Shown here piece by piece: positions 41,530 to 52,834 of a stretch of 64,000 nucleotides of DNA. The first letter of the stretch is position 1. Each line of letters opens with the position of its first letter. A program made the position numbers and the translations under genes. The notes below the pieces were generated by a model. It had not been told where the DNA came from. It saw nothing but the letters and a program-made list of their open reading frames with translations, and made no database searches. Source of the DNA: Haliotis asinina (taxonomy: Eukaryota > Mollusca > Gastropoda > Lepetellida > Haliotidae); contig NC_090280.1 in assembly GCF_037392515.1 (NCBI RefSeq), positions 22,139,118-22,203,117 of the forward strand, in the 5' to 3' direction.

Positions 41530-43580
41530 GCGTCTAAGTGCAGGTTTTCCTAGGTTGTTGCCTGTGTTTTGAAACAATTGTCTTAAAATGGCTTACGTGA
41601 TCACAAATCGGAAGTATAAACATACGATTCAATATGTTTCTCGTTAATCGATATTTAAGACTTTTCTTAAGCAGTTTATCATAGGGCTGACTCTCATAGC
41701 GATATCGGTTATATGAATATCCCATGTACAATCGTTTTGAAGATTTATACCTAAACGTTTATGACCCGAAGTTTCCTCCTCTTGAACGTCGTTGTAAAAA
41801 AAGCTCGGATGATAATTTGAATTTAATAACCTATCGAATAAGACTGTTTTGGTTTTTGAAGGGTTGAATTAGACTTTCCAGGTTTTTGCTCAGTTTGCTA
41901 TTTTGAGTAGATCATTAAGAGCGGCAATTTATGGATCATCAGTTATTACATAAATAGAACTATCATCGGAAAATATTACTTTCAATGCCTTAAAAAATGT
42001 CATTTATGTAGACCAAAAACAAGTGGTCCTGGAACAGAACCCTGCGAGACACCAGCTTTTACCGGTTTAATTTTTTATCTATAACCATTTATGACTTAAC
42101 GCTGGGATCGATATTCTAAATAACTTTTAAACCATTGTAGTAGTGAACCATCAATTCCACAAGACTTTCACTTGTGTACCAGACCTCTGTGTCACACCCC
42201 TGTGCCACGCTCTGTCAAAATTGCCCATTGCCTTGGCGATGAAATTATACAAATGTGTCAACTGCTTCACGCATGAGTTCCCCGGGATAAAACCTGACTG
42301 TAAACTGGATAAGATTTTATCGTCTGTAAGATAATTAAGAACACATTTGGATATACATCGCTCAAATAGTTTAGATACACAACTAGTTAAGACTACTTCT
42401 CTGTGATTTGTAATCTTTCCAAACTGCCAGGGGCACGTGTCGTTGAAGTGATAGATTGAAAAGTCCAATTTAAGGGAGTGCAATACTGACAGCGATTAAT
42501 TTCAGAATTCTTTTTTTCCATTCCGGCAGGGCCGGTTGCTTTCGTAGTATGAACATTCATTAAGATATCATATACTTCATTGTTAGTAAGATTAATTTCA
42601 GATAAACTATTGCCTATCTTCATATTGATAGTGGGGTTATTGACTCTGGATCTTCTGGAATTGCCGAGTGAAATAATCATTTAAAGCATCAGTTATATCT
42701 TGTAAATCATCGCATCATTCAAAATCAGCGGGTGATTGTAATAATTAACTAACTTCCACCAACATTTATCTGTAGTGGTTCGATTTATCGTTTGGTCTAG
42801 TTTATGTGCATAGGCTCTTTTCCCTTTTCGGATAGCCGAGATTATTCTATTTCTACTTTGTCTGAACCGAGCCCAACGGGTAACAGAATTTGTTCTCTTA
42901 GCCAGCTGATGATGTCTATTGCGTTTACGTATTAGCGATCTAATTTCGTTATTCACCCAAAGTGGATCCGATTGTCGAATAGTAACAATCTTATTTGGGA
43001 TATTCTTGTCAAAAACATTCCTAATTATCGTCGTTAATGTATTTGCTGTATCGTCCATATATCGTCGTTAATGTATTTGCTATATCGTCCACATACCGTC
43101 GTTAATGTATTTGCTATATCGTCCACATATCGTCGTTACTGTGTTTGCTATATCGTCCACATATCGTCGTTAATGTATTTGCTATATCGTCCACATATCG
43201 TCGTCAGTGTATTTGCTATATCGTCCACATATCGTCGTTCATGTATTTGCTATATCGTCCACATATCGTCGTTAATGTATTTGCTATATCGTCCACATAT
43301 CGTCGTCGTTTGAGAATAAGTCATCAGTGTCAAGATTATTGATGTCAGAAATCATACCATCAACGTCCATATGTTGACAATAATATATTTTACGTTTAAA
43401 TGTATCACACCTGGGTCAAGCAAATTTGATATCAACGTATATTGAACAATGATCACTACAAACAGGGTCTAACACTCCGCAGTCTTGCACACTTTGCATA
43501 GAGGGTATGAATATGAGGTCAATTATAGTACTGCAATGCAGGGTGATTCGAGTCGGTATGTCAATAATTTGGGTTAGTCA
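41530..43580 (-). mobile_element. Jockey/CR1-like LINE relic, minus strand
   Basis: In minus-strand order: endonuclease end (PTRITLHCSTIIDLIFIPS, DPVCSDHCSIYVDI, about 43560-43430); linker (DPLWVNNEIRSLIRKRNRHH, RGKRAYAHK-type, about 42960); RT fingers (SKLFERCISK, QSGFIPGNSCVKQLTHLYNF, about 42380-42240); GVSQGSVPGPLVF (about 42040); FSDDSSIYV in place of YADD (about 41960); FNPSKTKTVLF (about 41850). Several stops and frame changes: dead. A 34-bp satellite arose inside it. Confidence 0.82.
43028..43304 (+). repeat. 34-bp tandem repeat, about 8 copies, inside LINE
   Basis: Unit cgtcgttaatgtatttgcta followed by tatcgtccacatat. The first unit is LINE coding sequence (minus strand MDDTANTLTTII). 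Confidence 0.92.
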
Positions 43581-43674
43581 GTGTAAGGATTGAAAATACT
43601 TTCATTTAACATATCTGTCTGTCATGTTATGATTACACGATGCCATTTAGAAAGTGGTCAAATGCTTCATGTGC

Positions 43675-43885
43675 CATATTTGGGATTTCACATTCTTAGT
43701 AAAGTACAAATTCGACTTCAACTTCGACTTGTCGAAGTCGCGGTGGCTGAGCGAACTATATGCGACTGACTTTGTAGCTAGCTATTAGGTGCCTGACTCG
43801 GGGTGCGGGTTCGAATCCCGGATGGGACTCAACCAAAAAAGTACTAGAATTTGTACTTTACTAAGAAAGTGAAGTCCCAAATATG
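43675..43885 (+). mobile_element. Element with 39-bp inverted repeats around a tRNA-like core
   Basis: Left arm 43675-43713 (catatttgggatttcacatt...) pairs with 43847-43885, two mismatches. The core starts gtcgcggtggctgagcg and has B box ggttcgaatcccg at 43809-43821, resembling a Leu/Ser tRNA with a long variable arm. A related copy without the left arm is at 48285-48410. Confidence 0.7.
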
Positions 43886-44889
43886 ACATATGTTGTGTCT
43901 GCCATGTTGTCGCAACTCATCACTCATTCATCAGAAGTAAACAGCGATCGAAAACACATCGTTCAGGTGAGAACAAACATTGTCTAGTAGAAACTAAGAA
44001 GGGAAAGGGCGATGAAGATCACACAGGCAGTTTATCACGATATTGCCCCATGTGATGTTCACTGAGACGTGACGACTGCACATCACGGTAATGACGGACA
44101 TCAGGGTACAGTGTCCAACATCGTGAGATCAAATAATGGTGACACTGCTACCATACCAGTCGCGATTTGAAACCTCCAACAATATTGTAATCAAAAACTT
44201 TAGACACTGACGCAAGGAAAACAGATAAAATTCTAAAAAGGGTGAACACGGACATTCTAAATGTGCATAGGGAAATAGAACGACATGAATAAACTACACA
44301 AGGGAACCGATAATGTTAAATGAGAGTGAAATGTTTGAAGAAAAGTGTGAGGATGCAATGTACCTGCTACTTGCCGACTTGTACTCTCATATCGAAACAT
44401 GTGAAAGCTTAAATAAAGAAAGTGTAGCAAACAGCTAAAGTATAGAGCTGAATATAATATGAAGACATGTGCCCGAATGAAATAATGAAAATGTGTCGAA
44501 GGTTAACAGTATTTCAAAGAAGGCATAAAGCTACGTGACACGCGAGTTGTGAGTACAGTGAGGAAGACATACGACATGTCCTTGTGTGACAGTTATACTG
44601 TGCGATCAACATGTGCACATCACACTAATTTTGATGTCAGTATTGCAGAAAGACATCAACTGGAAAAGAAAAGTTTGGACGTTTAGATTACACATGGTAT
44701 GGACATAACAGGCGTAACCAGCATAGACGTGCCATCGAGGATCGGAAGGCGTCGGTTTCTTATTGAAAATGATATTTTAACAAATCATATTTTGACATTA
44801 CTATCCCAGATGTAAAACATGATGGTGTCATTTGGCTTCAGTAGGTCTCCAAGGTGACATATTTCTGCATATGTGTGTGCTATCTACAC
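43886..44889. other. Spacer, nothing firm
   Basis: Possibly the decayed 5' part of the LINE that follows; no motif is clear enough to call. Confidence 0.35.
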
Positions 44890-46970
44890 CCTATCGATGC
44901 TGTTTACTGTTATGACACCTTGCTGCCACAGATAGCAAAATATCATGTGAACATTATTGGTGTTATAAGGACAGTAGATGTGGCAATCTAAGTGACTACA
45001 TGGAGGGACTGGACATTTTATCCCCAACAGAAGTCAGTCACTCCGTGAAAAATAACTATGGAAAACTTTTTGCTGATTTCCTTATCAGCGCTATTTTTTT
45101 TATGAAAAGTGAAAATGACCTACTTTGCATTTCAGAGAAAGGTGCATCTGTTGTCAACTACATGCACATGCCCTTAATTATATTTTAATAATGTAATAGA
45201 TATTAAGGTTACACGTGCAGCTGACCTAGTGGAATCAGCGAAGTGTGTAGGTTGTGTAAGTGGACCAACTCTAACTAATCTCTCACCAACTCCAGTTATA
45301 AGCTATTATTGTTCTGGGTTTTTTTTAATAGAAGGCTCTAGAAATACGCCTAAAATAGCAATATCATAACAGACGAACAAAACGGTTTTAGGAACATCCT
45401 TCATCACTAACATCAATCATCGAAACAAAGAAGTCTCTGAAGAAATCCTCCTTTTGAACTTTTAACTTTTATTGATTTTAAGAAAGCATATGGTTGTATC
45501 AGCAGAGACATTTTATGGAAAAAGTTATCAGAAATTAGTATAAATGGGAACATTTATCAAGCGATCACATGTTCGTATAAAAATGTGAAATGCTCTATAA
45601 GTGTTAATGGAAGGCTTACAGAATGGTTCAATGTACGATGCGGTGTAAAACAAGGATGTCTACTCTCTCCGCTGTTGTTTAATATATACATTAATGACCG
45701 AGTTGTCGCTCTAAGGGCTCTGGATATAGGTGGGACTTTAAGTAATGAGAAAATAGTATTTTAACCTATGCGGATGGCCTTGTGCTCGCAACAAAAAGTG
45801 AAGCAGACCTTCAATTCCTCTCGACTGCCTAAAACATTGGTGTGACGTCAACAAAATGATTGTGAATAATGACTAGTCGAAGATTCTCCACTGCAGAAGT
45901 ATATCAACCACGAGGGCAACTTTTTTATTTAAATGTGGAAATGTGACCCTTGACACTGAGGACAGTTATTGCTACCTCGGACTTCTTATCACGAAACATT
46001 TGACTATACCCGCGTGGAGAAAGCAGTTGCCAACTGTGCAACCAGACACTTGGTCTACATATATCCAAATTCAAGTCACTACTAAAGTGTACATCTCTGT
46101 GGTCTAGTCAACCACTAAACACAGATCCGCTATGTGGTCAAGCATACGCTAACTGCAAAAATCTGTACAAAATAGGGCCATGAAGTGCTTTATGGTGATG
46201 GGATGGGATGGTGGAGGTGACATGGGTTGGACACCTGCATGTGTGAAGACCTGGGTTGAGAGTATAAACCAGAGCCAACATTCTCCTCGAAGATCGGCTC
46301 ACCTAAAGAATCTTCCAGTAGTCGAGATCATAGCACTGAGAAACAAGGTTAACTGGATTAAAAGAGCTCGCCTTAAACTTACATTTCTAAACTTGCATTT
46401 TGATGTCACAAATGGACTTCACACCAAGCAAGCAGTACATAGGGTCCAAAATGCGATATTTGAACAAAACACAAAGTCATGGAAGCAAACGATGATCTGT
46501 ACTCACATCACGCCAGGAAGGGGAGGTAACAAACTGAGACGATAATAATATGCTACTTTCAAGACGGAACAATAATTAACATGACGATGACCAGAAATGA
46601 AAGTATAGCTCTCTCTATGTTCAGATGTGGAGTAGTCCCCCTTACACGTAGAGACAGGTCGTCACAACAATGTCCCGTAAGAGGAAAGAGTGTGCTTTAA
46701 CAAGTTATACACATTATATTATACAAATACCACTAGAAACATGCTAACTTTATGTTCAGTGTTTTTTTTAAAAAAAGATTTTAATCTTATGACACCTGTT
46801 GATCAGTTTGCTTTTAAAATGTCAAATCCAGAAATCTTGTGCCAAAACCTGCATGGATGTTTCAGAGGAGAGGAGAAGTCTTTTATATCACAAGTTCATT
46901 TTTTCTGTTATTACTGTTCCAGTCAAGGTTTGAGGATAATAATATGTGAGTACACAACGCTGAAATATTA
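44890..46970 (+). mobile_element. LINE relic, plus strand
   Basis: Endonuclease end: NNYGKLFADFLISAIFF then CISEKGASVVNYM (45045-45170). RT: FIDFKKAYGCISRDILWKKL (about 45470), GVKQGCLLSPLLFNIYIND (about 45640), YADGLVLA in place of YADD (about 45765). Later CYLGLLIT (about 45970) and a C-terminal piece with MFRCGVVPLTRR (about 46620). Many stops. Confidence 0.78.
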
Positions 46971-47209
46971 AATACATTTTGATTTAGAATGACCAGTGTT
47001 AACAGGTGCACTTCCATGTGCAATCTATTTTACATCACAAGTTAAGTTGACTTTTTGTTTCATCCTCGTGAATACTATGGTATGTATTATTCATTCTAAA
47101 AATAGTCTCATAATCCCATAAGGGATAGCTCATCAAATGTATATTTTATACGTGTAAATATTATATATACGTTATGCTTGTATGTGGCGACAATGAAATA
47201 AAACATCTG

Positions 47210-47211
47210 CC

Positions 47212-47244
<33 letters not shown>
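47210..47244 (+). repeat. Microsatellite (CTGT)n
   Basis: About nine units. Confidence 0.95.
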
Positions 47245-47245
<1 letters not shown>

Positions 47246-47342
47246 CAAACGCTAATCAGTCGCCCGGGCTATATATACCGGGGTACCCAGCAGGCAGTTA
47301 CATGCTTCGCGGTACTTGTGCTAAAGTTGTTTTATTCTTTAA

Positions 47343-47457
47343 GTTGTTCACTGGTCACGAGGGGGCCATGGGTTCATGTACCCTCGAGGTTTGTTTATGT
47401 TCCAAAAGAAAATCGAGGGTACATGAGCCCATGGCCCACGAGGGACCAGTGAACAAC
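47343..47457. repeat. Foldback: two 45-bp inverted arms
   Basis: 47343-47387 (gttgttcactggtcacgagg...) and 47413-47457 pair except for one 8-bp block, cacgaggg, which has the same orientation in both arms. 25-bp loop. Confidence 0.85.
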
Positions 47458-47790
47458 GTATTTATCTTACCGAACGCCCGAATTTAAATTTTGAACTGTT
47501 TGAAGCACTTCTGTTGAATGCGAGGCGAATCGCCATTTTGCAGGCGACACAAGGTAAATAGATTTAGAGTTATCTCCCTTCCGTCGATTTTCAATCTCAA
47601 AACATCGATAATTTCCGTGCTTCATGCGTGATTCAACATTATTCGAGATAAAAAAAATACTACCATGAAGCAGCAGAAGAGTTCGGAATTCCCAGCGGTG
47701 TACACTGAAAATAATACATCGCCTGTAAGCGGGGTACATTGGAAGTAATAGAATAGCGCTTAGCCAATCAGAAAGCGACATTCATGTGTG
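47430..47790 (+). repeat. Dispersed repeat family F, copy 1
   Basis: Blocks: gaccagtgaacaacgtattt, ttttgaactgtttgaagcac, tagagttatctcccttcc, aaaacatcgataatttccgtg, gtaagcggggtacattg, cgcttagccaatcag. Shared with 48893-49120, 49145-49440, 49574-49890 and 56100-56375. Confidence 0.65.
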
Positions 47791-48284
47791 AGGTAAGATA
47801 AAACTCATTGTCAGAAATCATTGTTGAAGACTCATTCCAGCCATTGTCCTGTTTCAAAGCCACTTTGCCATAGTGGGACATAGTTTCGTGCAGCGACTTG
47901 ACCACATGGCATCCCTTCTTCATCCTAGAACGTCAAACTAGAATCGACCCTCTGAAACAGTTTTCCCTTTGATCTAATGCCATGTGCATGGTTCTAATGG
48001 GGATATGTTTTAAATGTTCTGTAAATCTGGATACAGCAGTTGGGATGATAATGAAAACGATGGCGCTACTGAGATGTTAATCAAGACACTGTAAAACTAA
48101 TATAGCTGTCTTTGCTGCTATTTAGTATTATGGACTAAAGATCTCGTCATACTTCGCCAAGAAAATGGCAGCTCAGTGCAGAGCCAGTGAATTATTGCTA
48201 TTTCTGTTATAGGTTAAGAGCCCGGGTACAGTAGGTCTTCAGTAGTCAATGTTTGTCACAACAACCTGATTGCCAGCACACAAA
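47791..48284. other. Spacer, nothing recognised
   Basis: No repeat or coding signal named. Confidence 0.35.
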
Positions 48285-48410
48285 GTCAGCCGCCTAACCT
48301 GTTCAACCTACGCGACGTGCTGAGGGTGTGGGTTCGAATCCCGGATGGGTTCTCAACCCATGAAAGTACTAGAATTTGAACCTGCACTTTACTGGGAAAG
48401 TGTAACATTT
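48285..48410 (+). mobile_element. tRNA-like SINE related to 43675-43885
   Basis: ggttcgaatcccggatggg then gaaagtactagaatttgaac and gcactttactgggaaagtg. Confidence 0.65.
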
Positions 48411-48596
48411 TCTAAAAGACATAATGTAATCACTTACTCTGTGTGTTAGCCGAAATACATACGGCGAGCTACGGTTAGACATGGTGTTCAGTACATCCAT
48501 GCCAAGAGGCAATAAACGTGATCAGGTACCAGGTTTACTGACTTGGTTGACACATGCCCTCGTATTCCAATTGTGTAGTTTGGTTCCCAACTGCGG

Positions 48597-48845
48597 ACCG
48601 TGAAGGTCCCGGAGTAGAATAGGCCTTCACCAACCCACTCTTGCCATGAAGGCGACTATGCTTGTCGTAAGAGGCGATTAATGGGATCGGGTGGTCAGAC
48701 TTGGTTGACACATGTCATCGGTTCCCAATGACGCAGACCGATGCTCATGCTGTTGATTATTTGATTGTCTGGTCCAGACTCGACTGTTTACAGACCTAAG
48801 CCATAGTGCTGGAATATTGGGGAGTGCGGCGTAACTCTACACTCA
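48597..48845 (+). mobile_element. Repeat family B, tail at right
   Basis: accgtgaaggtcccggagta...gcgactatgcttgtcgtaagaggcg...gctggaatattggggagtgcggcgtaactc. A further partial copy seems to lie just before it (48535-48596). Confidence 0.82.
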
Positions 48846-48892
48846 CCTGCGCATCGTCATGGAATGTCTGCCATAATAAAAAAAAAGTGCTC

Positions 48893-49440
48893 AGGGAACA
48901 TAAACAAACATAAATGGTACATCAACCAACGGACCCCGAGGGACCAGTGAACCAGTATTTATCTTACCGAAAACCTCAGTCTTAATTTTGAACTGTTTTA
49001 AGCACAGGTATCGGATCGTACACTTCAGCCAACCTGTGTGAATAAGACGAATTGCTGTTTTTTCCCGCAGATATTGTCTTAGTGAAGTCGCCACGGTGTA
49101 TTTTCTCTTCTTAGTTTTCACACGGACTCAAATTGAACGTTTTATCAGAATGTATTTATTCAAAAATCCTTTCGTAGCCATTGCCAGATTTTCCAGACGA
49201 CACAAGAAAAAACGGATTTAGAGATATCTCCCTTCCATTCGTAACTACTCGTGTCATTCGGGCAAGCCGGATGGCGTCTCGTACCCCTCTCGTGGCCATG
49301 TTTATGACTGGGTCCTGTCTAAGCGCAAACGGGCATGGAGACGAACACAGTCTAGTTACATTATCAAGGAATGATAACTCTGAATTTCCAGTCATGGCTT
49401 TAAGAATATCCTACATCCCGTGGGCAAAACAGTAATGCGG
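48893..49440 (+). repeat. Dispersed repeat family F, copies 2-3
   Basis: cgagggaccagtgaaccagtatttatcttac and ttttgaactgttttaagcac (48940-49015); gacacaagaaaaaacggatttagagatatc (49198-49228). Joined in a partly rearranged order. Confidence 0.55.
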
Positions 49441-49573
49441 TCATTCCCTTTGCAAATATGTTTCACTGTTGAAAGTTCTTGATCTTTTAGCTCAAAGTGT
49501 ATGTTTAAATTGTGCTTGGTATAGTTTAGCGAAGTTTCCAAGTTCAACGGTTTCGACAGTTTCATGTTTCTAA

Positions 49574-49890
49574 ATGCGTTTTACTACGCGTGATTTGATT
49601 GGTTTGCTACGATTCTTGGCAATAATGGAGTACGAGAGGGGTACGAGTCTTCTTACAGGTCACGGAAAGAGACGAGTAGTTACGGATGATCTCCCTTCCA
49701 TCGACTTGAATTTGCAAAACATCGGTAATTTCCGTACATCATACGTGAGTCAATGTTATTCGAGATAGAGAAGTACAACCACGAAGTACCAAATGAGCTG
49801 CTATTGGCAACGTCGTACATTGCAATGCATCTCGCTTGTAAGCAGTGTACATTGAAATAAGAGAAGAGCGCTCAGCCAATCAGAGGGCAA
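49574..49890 (+). repeat. Dispersed repeat family F, copy 4
   Basis: gatctcccttccatcgactt, aaaacatcggtaatttccgt, gtaagcagtgtacattgaaat, gagcgctcagccaatcaga. Confidence 0.6.
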
Positions 49891-50522
49891 AACTGGGCAA
49901 AAGATAACACAAGCTGCAGAAAATAATAGATCAGACCACAGACGTATAGGTCGTTCAACCAGGAATGACGACGGAATGTGAACTCACCTCGCATGAAATG
50001 CATGCGCTGACTACTGGCACAAGGGGTCATCTCCAAAGATATTTTGTGTTTTTTCATGTGTGTTAATTATGTCTCATCTATTGATAAACATCGTACGTGT
50101 CTTTCTTTCATGAAGTTATGTTAAGATATGTAAAAGAGTATGATACCTGATACCCATAGAAAAGCATCGTCAAAATATATACAGGTGGCATGACCACCCG
50201 GGATCGACATTATTTGTCAGCGTGTTATGACAACGTGACAGTCATAACAATCCTATGACAGTTTAACTGCCCGAAAGGATTATCATATCTTAGCTGATAT
50301 CTCTATCCCCCAGCCTGATCCTAATCATCGTCCTGGTTTTGCTTTTGAGACGACCCCTCCCAACTGTTTCTTTTAATCGTGATAGTGACTTCATGGTAGT
50401 TTCAGTGCTTAGGTCGGAAGAGTACTTAGGTCAGAAGAGTAGTTAGGTCGAACTTATTTTACATGATATTTCACACTTTCGAATATCAACCACATAAACT
50501 GTAGAGATAAACGTGAAAAACA
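49891..50522. other. Spacer, nothing recognised
   Basis: No feature named. Confidence 0.35.
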
Positions 50523-50769
50523 ACCATGATTTTTGTATGCTTCCGACAGTTTTATAGTGAGGCATGGCGTAATTCACGATAATACCTTCCACTAAAATGA
50601 CTTTTGACGTATGCATTCAAAAGTGTCAATGATAACATCTATCAAGGGTAACAGAAACTCAAGTTTCCAATCTAAGTGTCATCCTTTCATGTTGGCGAAA
50701 CCGATAGCCAAGGTCAAGGTCACTCAGCGTCTAGTGACACAGTCGTCTGTTTATTGGCGTGGCTATGAA
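50523..50769 (+). repeat. 247-bp direct repeat, copy 1
   Basis: accatgatttttgtatgctt through tattggcgtggctatgaat; two differences noticed against 51640-51886. Confidence 0.92.
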
Positions 50770-51639
50770 TAATTTCAAGCAGCCACTTGGCATTCAAACA
50801 CACTAGACATCAATAACATATCACAAAACGCGGAACTGTTGCAGCAAAAGCTAGAGATATTTTGGTTTCGATGTGTGTAAAATTGGACAGTGATTTCCGA
50901 GTGGTTTGATTTAACGGCAAATGCGGCAGAAAGGTTTATGTCATTCTTACGTCAAAGGCTAGTCATATTTATCAAGTCCACAAAAAAATTCCTATGACCT
51001 ACGACCTATACCCAAAGAGGGTCGAAAGGTCATTCAGGTGAACGCGTTGGTCCTGAGAAAGCCACTTTTCCCTCCTCGTCAAACGTTTTAAAGTTCACGT
51101 CTTTCATTCTCAAATAGAATAGCAAATCTTCAAGTCCTCTTTGACACAGTTTTGTTAAATTACTAAGCTAAAGAAAATGCCCACACTGATGAGCGGGACG
51201 AGACTATGGAATCACAGTTGAATTTCTCACGTCGAAATCTGGTTTTCTGTACTAACGGCGAACTTGAGACGGAAATGTCAGACAGACCACAATCAAAATT
51301 TTATAAAACATTTATCGAATATCCGATGTGGTCCCAGATTTTACCATTGTTTTTGACATCCATAACATTATTCCCTGACATTAATGTATATCTATATTGA
51401 AATCTAAATGGTATGTGCGACTCTCTGTGTTGCTGATTTACGACACAAAAAAGACTCCAACATGAATTATATGCTATTTTCAGAATGGCCTATCAGATAA
51501 TTAAAATAACAAGAACGTAATACACGCAATCCTTGTGTAATCAATGTTAGTGTTTTTTTTTGCGAGTGCATGCAGAAATACAATTATAAATATATAGTTG
51601 AAACTTTTGTTCATTTCATATCTAAATCATTAAATCAAA
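50770..51639. other. Spacer between direct repeats
   Basis: No gene or known repeat identified. Confidence 0.35.
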
Positions 51640-51886
51640 ACCATGATTTTTGTATGCTTCCGACAGTTTTATAGTGAGGCATGGCGTAATTCACGATAAT
51701 ACGTTCCACTAAAATGACTTTTGACGTATGCATTCAAAAGTGTCAATGATAACATCTATCAAGGGTAACAGAAACTCAAGTTTCCAATCTAAGTGTCATC
51801 CTTTCATGTTGGCGAAACCGATAGCCAAGGTCAAGGTCACTCAGTGTCTAGTGACACAGTCGTCTGTTTATTGGCGTGGCTATGAA
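51640..51886 (+). repeat. 247-bp direct repeat, copy 2
   Basis: Same sequence as copy 1; immediately followed by a SINE. Confidence 0.92.
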
Positions 51887-52400
51887 TGGTGGGCGAGCTG
51901 GCTAAGGCGCCAGGCTAGTGATCCAGCGAGGTTGAGGTTTCGGGATCGAGCCCACCTGTGACCGGGTGTAAAAACCTTGGAGTCAACTTTGTGTGCAGAC
52001 TCTTTCAGTGTTGTCACAACCCCTAGTGTACAGTACGCAACCCTGTGCACTTAAAAGAACCCACGAATCCGTTGGCATATGACCAGATGGTGGCCACATG
52101 AACACGTGCATACACCTAGTTGCAGGTACAGCAACGTGCAGTAAACTTGGACAAAGTGCTGTGACTATGTGTCCCAGTCCACCCAGCTGTCAAATGGGTA
52201 CCTCGTTAGGATGAGAGAGCCACAATAAACTCGGTGCGCCTAGTGGCAGCAAGAGTTGTATACTCCCCAGGGAGTTGAGATTGAAATACGATGTGCTGTT
52301 GAGATTGACATCCGGTGATCGAGGGAAAATACCTAATGTAGCGCTTTGAGCATGCTTTGGTGTGGAATTCAGCGCATTATAAATACACATATTATTTATT
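51887..52400 (+). mobile_element. Long tRNA-derived SINE (about 500 bp)
   Basis: tRNA-like head (gcgagctggctaaggcgcca...gggatcgagcccacc), a central region including aaaagaacccacgaatccgttggc, and an end resembling gcgcattataaatacacatatta. This layout (tRNA head, conserved middle, LINE-like tail) is typical of long invertebrate SINEs. Confidence 0.65.
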
Positions 52401-52516
52401 TCAAAATTTAAAGTATTTTTAATATGTTGCTGTTTTAAGGTACTTTTTAAACTAAAAAGTAGATCAGAATCTTTGCGTGCAAAACATGCACGCAACATAT
52501 TGCGTACATTATTGCG

Positions 52517-52580
<64 letters not shown>

Positions 52581-52596
52581 TGTGTGCGCGCGCGCG
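52517..52596 (+). repeat. Microsatellite (TA)n(TG)n(CG)n
   Basis: Alternating TA, then TG, then a short CG run. Confidence 0.95.
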
Positions 52597-52834
52597 TACG
52601 TCTATTCTGTACGTGCACATATGCATGGCAGTGTGTCGATGTGTCTGTACATTCGTTTTAGTGTTAGTGTATAAGTAACCCTCTGTGTGTGTGTGTGTCT
52701 GTGTGTGTGTGTATGTGCTTTCTTAGTGTGGATATATGGGTGGGTGTGAGTTTGGATGTGTTTGTGTACGTAAATGTGTGGTTTAGGTCAACTTTTTACG
52801 TAGTCGTATGTCTGAGTCTGGACTTAGATCTTTG

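Noticed and set aside
43028..43304. CRISPR-like array
   Set aside because: Units are contiguous with no unique spacers, and the unit derives from a LINE. The 562-bp exon array is also not CRISPR.
46180..46545. 121-codon frame as a host gene
   Set aside because: It lies between LINE RT and LINE C-terminal motifs, in the same orientation and order.
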